Below, piece after piece: positions 6,789-11,052 of a stretch of 11,052 nucleotides of DNA. This stretch comes from Flavobacteriaceae bacterium (GTDB lineage: Bacteria > Bacteroidota > Bacteroidia > Flavobacteriales > Flavobacteriaceae): NCBI GenBank assembly GCA_030834365.1, contig JAURFJ010000042.1:1-11052 (forward strand), read 5' to 3'. The first letter of the stretch is position 1; the number at the start of each line of letters is the position of its first letter. Position numbers and translations under genes: made by a program. The notes beneath the pieces are model-generated. The model had not been told where the DNA came from. It worked only from the letters and a program-made list of their open reading frames with translations, and ran no database searches.

Positions 6789-8065
6789 TCCTCATTTACA
6801 CCCATAAGATTACTCCTCGACTGCGTTTTGTGATGCGTCATATATTTAGGAGAATAATGGGCACTTCCTATCAAATCACCGATTCGGTTGACGCTTTTGT
6901 TAAACACGCTGGCCCAAAATTGACCTATTCGCGACAACCGCTTCAGTCAGAATTTTTTATACGCGCTCATTCACTGTTATTTGAGCGCAACATTGAGCCT
7001 CAAGACATTCACTGGCGCAACTGGGGCGAGGTTCCCTGTTTTTTTGAAGTAGATGCACGGTCAACCATTCCGTTCGACCTTTTTGCAGCGTCGTTTTTCT
7101 TACTCAGTCGCTATGAAGAATACTTGCCCCATCAAAAAGATGAATGGGGTCGATTTAGAGCCATAGAGAGTGCGCTCAGTGATCGCCAAGAAGCGATGAA
7201 GCGCCCTTTGGTAGATTTGTGGGCTCTTAAATTAAAGCAGACCATTAGCCAGGCTTTTCCTGAGACTGAATTCAATGAGCGATCGTATGAGGTGAAGGCG
7301 GTGGTTCCGGTAGTTAGTTCGCACAAATACCACTACCGATCGCTTAGCAGGCATTTGTTTGAATTACTTGTGGATTCGGCTCAGTTTAGGTTTAGCGAAG
7401 TAGGCGAGCGCTTAACTACACTATTCTTATTCAAAGCAGATCCTTACGATCACTACTTGAGCCTAAAGAATAGCTTAGCTTCATTGAACGTTGAACTGCT
7501 CTTGTTTTTTCAGTTCTCGAGGTACGCCATTAATGATCGAAATGTGTCGTGGAGTAAAAATAAATTTGGATTTTTCCTCAAGCACATTAATGATTATTTA
7601 GAGATAGGGTACTATAGGTCTAGATTGGCCCTTGAAGATGCTGAGGTGTTTAAATCAGAATTCAGAAAAATGCAGCAGCTGCTGCACCGCCCGATTCGCA
7701 GAACCGCACTGGCTAATAATCGTATTTTGCTTCCAGACGCCTATCAAGAGTTGGTGCAAGAAGAGGTTCAAGAAGATTTCTCTATGGGTTACACTGACGT
7801 CATTGGTTTTCGCGCCGGAACATGCACGCCCTTTCCCTTTTATGATTTAGGACTTGAAATTGAACAGCCGCTTCGCGTTTACCCCATTTGCGTTACTGAA
7901 ACCGCATTGAAGCGGTTAGATAAAGAAACTACTGAGTCGCAATTGAAACAGCTTTCAGCTCAGGTAAAGGCGGTTAGGGGTACGCTTTGTGTTCAATTTT
8001 CAAATGAGTATATTGGGAGGGTAGGAGAAAAAGTCGCCCTTCAGCTCATAAAAACACTCACTTGA
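6785..8065 (+). CDS. DUF7033 / polysaccharide-deacetylase-like protein, possibly inactive
   Basis: A 426-residue protein starting MILIYTHKITPRL, the stereotyped opening of a Bacteroidota family usually named 'polysaccharide deacetylase family protein' (N-terminal DUF7033). Recognisable blocks are IPFDLFAASFFLLSRYEEYLP (residues 96-116), DPYDHY (219-224) and MGYTDVIGFRAGTCTPFPFYDL (334-355), the last resembling the 'R.G.' substrate loop of carbohydrate esterase 4 enzymes. Two expected catalytic or metal positions look absent: where relatives have a DIDxA block this protein has VVPVVSSHKYH (173-183), and near the C-terminus FSNEYI (405-410) replaces a His-Asn-Glu segment. These comparisons are from memory. 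No signal peptide or membrane anchor is visible. It overlaps the Mpl-like gene by ATGA and the nucleotidase by 1 bp, which suggests a role tied to cell-wall sugars. The function is uncertain. Confidence 0.75.
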   Translation: MILIYTHKITPRLRFVMRHIFRRIMGTSYQITDSVDAFVKHAGPKLTYSRQPLQSEFFIRAHSLLFERNIEPQDIHWRNWGEVPCFFEVDARSTIPFDLFAASFFLLSRYEEYLPHQKDEWGRFRAIESALSDRQEAMKRPLVDLWALKLKQTISQAFPETEFNERSYEVKAVVPVVSSHKYHYRSLSRHLFELLVDSAQFRFSEVGERLTTLFLFKADPYDHYLSLKNSLASLNVELLLFFQFSRYAINDRNVSWSKNKFGFFLKHINDYLEIGYYRSRLALEDAEVFKSEFRKMQQLLHRPIRRTALANNRILLPDAYQELVQEEVQEDFSMGYTDVIGFRAGTCTPFPFYDLGLEIEQPLRVYPICVTETALKRLDKETTESQLKQLSAQVKAVRGTLCVQFSNEYIGRVGEKVALQLIKTLT

Positions 8066-8751
8066 TGAACAGCCCTATCACCGATATCTTCTTCGATCTT
8101 GACCACACCTTATGGGACTTCGAACGAAACTCGGCGGCCACCTTTGAACTGCTTTTTGAGAGACACCAATTACCAATCGATCTACAACACTTTAATACTG
8201 TATATACGCCTATAAATAGGCGTTATTGGAAGGCCTATCGAAATGCTGAAATTTCAAAAGAGACCTTGCGTTACGGCCGTCTTAAAGACGCTTTTGATGA
8301 ACTCAACCTGGTCATTGATGATGCGCTTATTAATCATTTAGCAGAGGAATACATTCAGCATCTCACTTCGTTTTCTCATGTTTTTGACCACACTCACGAT
8401 ACCTTGAGTTACCTCAAATCAAAGTACCGCTTGCACATTCTTACCAACGGATTTAAGGAGATTCAGCACAAAAAACTTTCTGGAGCTCGAATCGATCAGT
8501 TTTTCTCGTGCATCATTAATGCCGAAGAGGTGGGTGTAAAGAAGCCCCATCCGGAGATTTTTAGTACAGCACTTCAAATGGCACAGGTAAAGCCCGAGAG
8601 TGCGTTGATGATAGGAGACGACTTAGAAGCCGATGTGCTGGGAGCCCTAAATGTGGGTATTCGGGCTATTCACTTTAACAACGAGCAATTGCCCACTGAT
8701 TCGCGCTGTACCAGTATTAGCTGTCTTAGTGAGCTCAAAAAACTTTTGTAA
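8065..8751 (+). CDS. YjjG-type HAD pyrimidine nucleotidase
   Basis: A 228-residue haloacid-dehalogenase-superfamily phosphatase. Motif I is FFDLDHTLWDFERNS (9-23), with nucleophile D11 and acid/base D13; DLDHTLWDFE is the wording typical of the YjjG 5'-nucleotidase family. Motif II is LTNG (126-129), motif III the lysine in VGVKKPHPEIF (156-166), and motif IV GDDLEAD (184-190). A helical cap lies between motifs I and II. YjjG-like enzymes remove phosphate from non-canonical pyrimidine nucleotides; that specificity is inferred from the family. A TTG at 8062 would extend the frame by one codon, but the ATG at 8065 shares a base with the preceding stop (TGATG), the normal termination-reinitiation arrangement, so I choose the ATG. 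It ends 2 bp before the convergent rlmB stop. Confidence 0.88.
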   Translation: MNSPITDIFFDLDHTLWDFERNSAATFELLFERHQLPIDLQHFNTVYTPINRRYWKAYRNAEISKETLRYGRLKDAFDELNLVIDDALINHLAEEYIQHLTSFSHVFDHTHDTLSYLKSKYRLHILTNGFKEIQHKKLSGARIDQFFSCIINAEEVGVKKPHPEIFSTALQMAQVKPESALMIGDDLEADVLGALNVGIRAIHFNNEQLPTDSRCTSISCLSELKKLL

Positions 8752-8753
8752 GG

Positions 8754-9503
8754 CTAATACAGCTTGCGTTGTCGGAGCACCTCGTAAAGTATGACTCCGC
8801 AGGCCACGGAAACATTAAGAGAAGCGATTTGGCCTCTTTGCGGAAGACTTATGCTATGGTCGACCATTTTTAAGACAGACGGATTAATTCCGCGTTCTTC
8901 AGAACCCATAATCACTCCAATACCTCCGGTTAAGTCGCTTTCGTAGAGTGAGGTGTCGCTTTTCTCGGTGGCTGCCAAAATCGTTATTCCTGAGCTTTGT
9001 AAGTACATTACAGCGTCTTTTATGTGAGCAACTTTGGCCATGGGAATTGAAAATGCCGCACCTTGTGAGGTCTTTATAGCATCTCTGTTTAAGGGGGCCA
9101 TTCCTTGTTGTGGAAGAACTACCAGGTCTACTCCGCTAGATTCAGCGGTTCTGAGTACCGCTCCGAAATTGCGCACATCAGTGAGACCATCGAGCAGCAG
9201 TATTAGGGGTGCTTGATTAGAATTAGCGATGATGTTTTCAACCGATTCTTCGAAATCGGCAAAGGGTATCGGAGCTATTTCAGCTACGGCTCCTTGATGA
9301 TTAGCCTGAGTAAATCGATACAAGCGTTCAGTGGGTACAAAAGAGATCGGTACCCTGGCCTTCCTAAGTGCTTGCTCGAGCTCTTTGAAAAGCGGACTAG
9401 AGGCTCCTTTTAGCAAATAGGCTTTCTGTATATCTTGATCAGCCTCAAGTGCTTCAAGTATGGTTCGTATGCCGTAAATAAAAGGTATAGAGGGTTGGCT
9501 CAT
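8754..9503 (-). CDS. rlmB: 23S rRNA (guanosine-2'-O-)-methyltransferase, RlmB/TrmH family
   Basis: A 249-residue SpoU/TrmH (SPOUT) methyltransferase that adds a 2'-O-methyl group to rRNA with SAM. The N-terminal substrate-binding domain (about 1-78) begins FIYGIRTILEAL and contains NHQGAVAE (68-75). The knotted catalytic domain carries motif 1 DGLTDVRNFGAVLRTAE (105-121, with N112 and R118), motif 2 IMGSEERGI (198-206) and motif 3 SLPQRGQIASLNVSVACGV (219-237). The N-terminal domain and 'YG...' opening favour RlmB (G2251 of the 23S peptidyl-transferase P loop in E. coli) over plain TrmH, though the target base is inferred. It lies alone on the minus strand, convergent with the nucleotidase (2-bp gap) and divergent from the redoxin gene. 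I see no clear TAnnTTTG element upstream. Confidence 0.92.
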   Translation of the reverse strand: MSQPSIPFIYGIRTILEALEADQDIQKAYLLKGASSPLFKELEQALRKARVPISFVPTERLYRFTQANHQGAVAEIAPIPFADFEESVENIIANSNQAPLILLLDGLTDVRNFGAVLRTAESSGVDLVVLPQQGMAPLNRDAIKTSQGAAFSIPMAKVAHIKDAVMYLQSSGITILAATEKSDTSLYESDLTGGIGVIMGSEERGINPSVLKMVDHSISLPQRGQIASLNVSVACGVILYEVLRQRKLY

Positions 9504-9577
9504 GATTTATGCTGTGAATGCTAAAGAGGTTATTAGGAGCTTCATAAGATGCGATTTAGGGATTCTTAAGACTGACA

Positions 9578-9605
9578 ACCTATGAAATAGGTACTATACC
9601 TTTTT
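9578..9605. promoter_or_regulatory. Three-arm overlapping inverted repeat upstream of the redoxin gene
   Basis: Two inverted repeats share an arm. ACCTAT (9578-9583) pairs with ATAGGT (9587-9592) around a 3-base centre, and AGGTA (9589-9593) pairs with TACCT (9597-9601) around another 3-base centre. The second extends to 9585-9605 with one mismatch. The arms are mutually exclusive as hairpins, or they could be two adjoining operator half-site sets. The element ends 17 bp before the -7 candidate at 9623, so it would cover the -33 region. The structure is directly visible; its role as an operator is inference. Confidence 0.4.
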
Positions 9606-9622
9606 ATACACATGCAAATTCT

Positions 9623-9630
9623 TACTTTTA
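9623..9630 (+). promoter_or_regulatory. Putative -7 promoter element for the redoxin/cytochrome pair
   Basis: TACTTTTA matches TAnnTTTG except for the last base, 31 bp before the ATG at 9662. A second 7-of-8 match, TACCTTTT, begins at 9597 inside the inverted repeat, so the start point is ambiguous. Confidence 0.3.
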
Positions 9631-9647
9631 ATCGAATATTGAAAAAA

Positions 9648-9652
9648 AAGGA
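9648..9652 (+). promoter_or_regulatory. Shine-Dalgarno-like site of the redoxin gene
   Basis: AAGGA lies 9 bp before the ATG at 9662, after a run of eight adenines. A recognisable Shine-Dalgarno is unusual in this window, where other starts lack one or are coupled to an upstream stop; it supports 9662 as the start. Confidence 0.45.
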
Positions 9653-9661
9653 CCAGGTATA

Positions 9662-10183
9662 ATGAAATCTTTTCTGGCTTACGTTGTTTTTCTGACTTTA
9701 GTAAATACTAGTATTACTGTTGAATCGACTCACCAGTATACTGCATATATTTTTATGGGAACAGAATGTCCGATTTCTCAGAAGTATATTCCGACTTTAA
9801 ATAGTATAAATGAAACCTCTAATCAGTTATCTGTGGTAGGTGTCTTTAGTGGACCTTTAACTCATGACGCATTAGAGGTATTTCGTGAGCAGTTTAAGGT
9901 CAACTTTGCCCTGAAGCATGACATTAACTTTACTTTAGCCGATCAGTTTGGTGCAGCGGTTACTCCAGAAGTTTTCCTTGTGGATGAAGTAGGAACAGTG
10001 CTTTATTCAGGGGCAATAGATAACTGGTTCGTAAGTTTGGGTAGAAATCGACTCGCACCGAGCGAACACTATTTGCTAGATGCCTTTAAGGCATTGATAA
10101 CAGGTAAAAAGGTGGAGGTTCCAAGTAAGCCGGCCATCGGATGTTTCTTAGAACGCCATAAATCACCAGCTCATGAGCACTAG
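9662..10183 (+). CDS. Exported redoxin-like (thioredoxin-fold) protein
   Basis: A 173-residue protein with an N-terminal hydrophobic signal-like segment (about residues 3-20), so it is probably exported to the periplasm. The thioredoxin-fold signature is YIFMGTECPISQKYIP (29-44): C36 sits where a CxxC would begin, but the second position is Ser (CPIS). The fold continues with GVFSG (60-64), LADQFGAAVTPEVFLVDE (92-109, P102 being the expected cis-proline) and YSGAIDN. A second, distant cysteine, C161 in AIGCFL, and a His-bearing tail (H166, H171, H173) follow. The wording matches the redoxin part of fused redoxin-cytochrome-Cu monooxygenase proteins I know from Planctomycetes. The last 11 bp overlap the cytochrome gene, so the two are probably co-translated. 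Possible roles are electron donor, thiol oxidoreductase or copper-delivery protein; none is proven. The gene is AT-richer than the housekeeping genes. Confidence 0.8.
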   Translation: MKSFLAYVVFLTLVNTSITVESTHQYTAYIFMGTECPISQKYIPTLNSINETSNQLSVVGVFSGPLTHDALEVFREQFKVNFALKHDINFTLADQFGAAVTPEVFLVDEVGTVLYSGAIDNWFVSLGRNRLAPSEHYLLDAFKALITGKKVEVPSKPAIGCFLERHKSPAHEH

Positions 10184-11052
10184 TAGTAAAGTTGTTTTTG
10201 CTGGTTTAATTGGTGTAGTAACCATGACCACAGCGCAAACAACCTATGAGAAAGATGTAGCCCCAATTATTCAAAAGCATTGCGTGAGTTGTCACTCGCC
10301 AGGAGGGTACGGACCCTTTTCATTGGAAAGCTTTAGTGATGTATTTAAGCGTGCGAAATTTATTGGTCACGTTACTGAGACGCGATACATGCCACCTTGG
10401 AAGGCTGATCCTACATTTAGTCGATTTGCAAATGAACGCTTCTTAAGTGAAGAAGAAATCGCCACTATTCAGCGATGGATAGAGGAGGGACTAAAAAGGG
10501 GAGAGCCTTCTAGTGAATCTTTGGCAGTGGTGGGTGAAGAAAATAATGAAGAAAATCAGGTTGCTGATCTGGAGCTAAAGATGGCTAAGCCTTTTGAATT
10601 GTCAACCGATGGGATAGAGGATTACCGTTTTTTTCATGTACCTACTGGTCTAAAAGAGGATGCATATGTGTCAAGAATTGAATTTATAGCAGGAAATAAA
10701 AGATACTTACATCATAGTAGGGTAATGGTAGACACGTCAGGACAAACCGCCGGAATTGATGGCCTCTCAGAGTTTGATCCTCTCTCTAGATCCTTTCAGA
10801 CCCAACCATTAATGGATGAATTTCTATATGGCTGGGTTCCTGGGAATCTTCCGGTGACCTTTCCAAAGGGAATTGCAAAACTAATCCCGGCAAACTCTGA
10901 TTTAATTTTTAATATACATTACGCCCCTTCTGCTGAAAAAGTTAGCGATTTATCGGCAGTGAGGTTATACTTTTCAAAGGATCCGGTTGATCACTTGATA
11001 AAGAGTTTTTATATAGAAGAGGAGGATATTTCAAACCCTCCATTTATTATTA
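10173..11052 (+). CDS. Exported c-type cytochrome / copper monooxygenase-like protein, 5' part
   Basis: An open frame from the ATG at 10173 to the window end (293 codons, incomplete). Residues 1-21 form a signal peptide (VVFAGLIGVVTMTTA then Q), so the product is periplasmic or outside the cell. Then comes YEKDVAPIIQKHCVSCHSPGG: a c-type haem site C37-V-S-C40-H41, with M73 in RYMPPWKADP as the likely sixth ligand. After an acidic linker (about 111-135) comes a region resembling copper type II ascorbate-dependent monooxygenases (PHM-like): YLHHSRVM (178-185, H180-H181 as a candidate copper pair), GWVPGNLP (220-227) and IFNIHYAP (245-252, H249). Further ligands would lie beyond the edge. The substrate is unknown. 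It overlaps the redoxin gene by 11 bp in another frame and has its own signal peptide, so it is a separate protein rather than a frameshifted fusion. Confidence 0.82.
   Translation, partial: MSTSSKVVFAGLIGVVTMTTAQTTYEKDVAPIIQKHCVSCHSPGGYGPFSLESFSDVFKRAKFIGHVTETRYMPPWKADPTFSRFANERFLSEEEIATIQRWIEEGLKRGEPSSESLAVVGEENNEENQVADLELKMAKPFELSTDGIEDYRFFHVPTGLKEDAYVSRIEFIAGNKRYLHHSRVMVDTSGQTAGIDGLSEFDPLSRSFQTQPLMDEFLYGWVPGNLPVTFPKGIAKLIPANSDLIFNIHYAPSAEKVSDLSAVRLYFSKDPVDHLIKSFYIEEEDISNPPFII

Noticed and set aside
8062..8064. TTG as start of the HAD nucleotidase
   Set aside because: It adds one residue before a proper ATG at 8065 that forms the TGATG stop-start coupling with the upstream gene; the ATG is the better choice.
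9589..9605. Intrinsic terminator (AGGTA-CTA-TACCT followed by T5)
   Set aside because: The stem is only 5 bp with two G-C pairs, and no plus-strand gene ends upstream; rlmB points away, so there is no transcript for it to terminate.
10150..10200. A frameshift splitting a single redoxin-cytochrome fusion gene
   Set aside because: The second frame opens with its own ATG and a convincing signal peptide ending in TTAQ, and the first ends normally after the conserved Cys region; two genes explain this better than a sequencing error or mutation.

Overview
This 11-kb window looks like chromosomal DNA of a member of the Bacteroidota, most likely a flavobacterium-like lineage. The evidence is the gene content (an hpt-adk-obgE string with purK-purE divergent from it, a short adenylate kinase without the long LID insertion, and a Bacteroidota-type Mpl-like Mur ligase followed by a DUF7033-type protein). 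Several intergenic gaps also carry Bacteroidetes-style -7 elements (TAnnTTTG) rather than sigma-70 boxes. Coding density is very high. I see no RNA genes, insertion sequences, integrase, CRISPR array or origin, and no gene-free stretch over 300 bases. The assignment to a lineage is inference; no rRNA is present to settle it.

Layout. (1) 1-344, minus: the first 114 codons of gcvP (glycine decarboxylase P protein), cut by the window edge. (2) 468-1277, plus: a multi-pass UbiA-like membrane protein whose first Asp-rich motif appears lost; its 3' end overlaps purE tail to tail by 15 bp. (3) 2886-1263, minus: purK and purE, overlapping by 8 bp, the two-step route from AIR to CAIR in purine synthesis. 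(4) 2958-5055, plus: hpt, adk and obgE, joined by two 4-bp ATGA overlaps: purine salvage, adenylate balance and a ribosome-assembly GTPase. The 71-bp gap between purK and hpt is a divergent promoter region with a short inverted repeat. (5) 5382-5062, minus: a small cupin. (6) 5442-8751, plus: an Mpl-like peptidoglycan-recycling ligase, a DUF7033/polysaccharide-deacetylase-like protein that seems to have lost key residues, and a YjjG-type HAD nucleotidase, all joined by 1-4 bp overlaps. (7) 9503-8754, minus: an rlmB-type 23S rRNA 2'-O-methyltransferase. (8) 9662 to the window end, plus: an exported redoxin-like protein overlapping by 11 bp an exported protein with a c-type haem site (CVSCH) followed by a copper type II monooxygenase-like region, which runs off the edge.

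Most of the window is housekeeping. The accessory-looking part is region 8. The two exported proteins there correspond, from memory of the families, to the two halves of a single fused protein (redoxin, then cytochrome c, then Cu monooxygenase) seen in Planctomycetes and some other bacteria. Here they are separate, translationally coupled genes, each with its own signal peptide, preceded by an unusual three-arm overlapping inverted repeat and visibly richer in A+T than the housekeeping genes in the lines I counted by hand. Their biological role is not known to me, and this is the best candidate in the window for an undescribed periplasmic redox/copper system.
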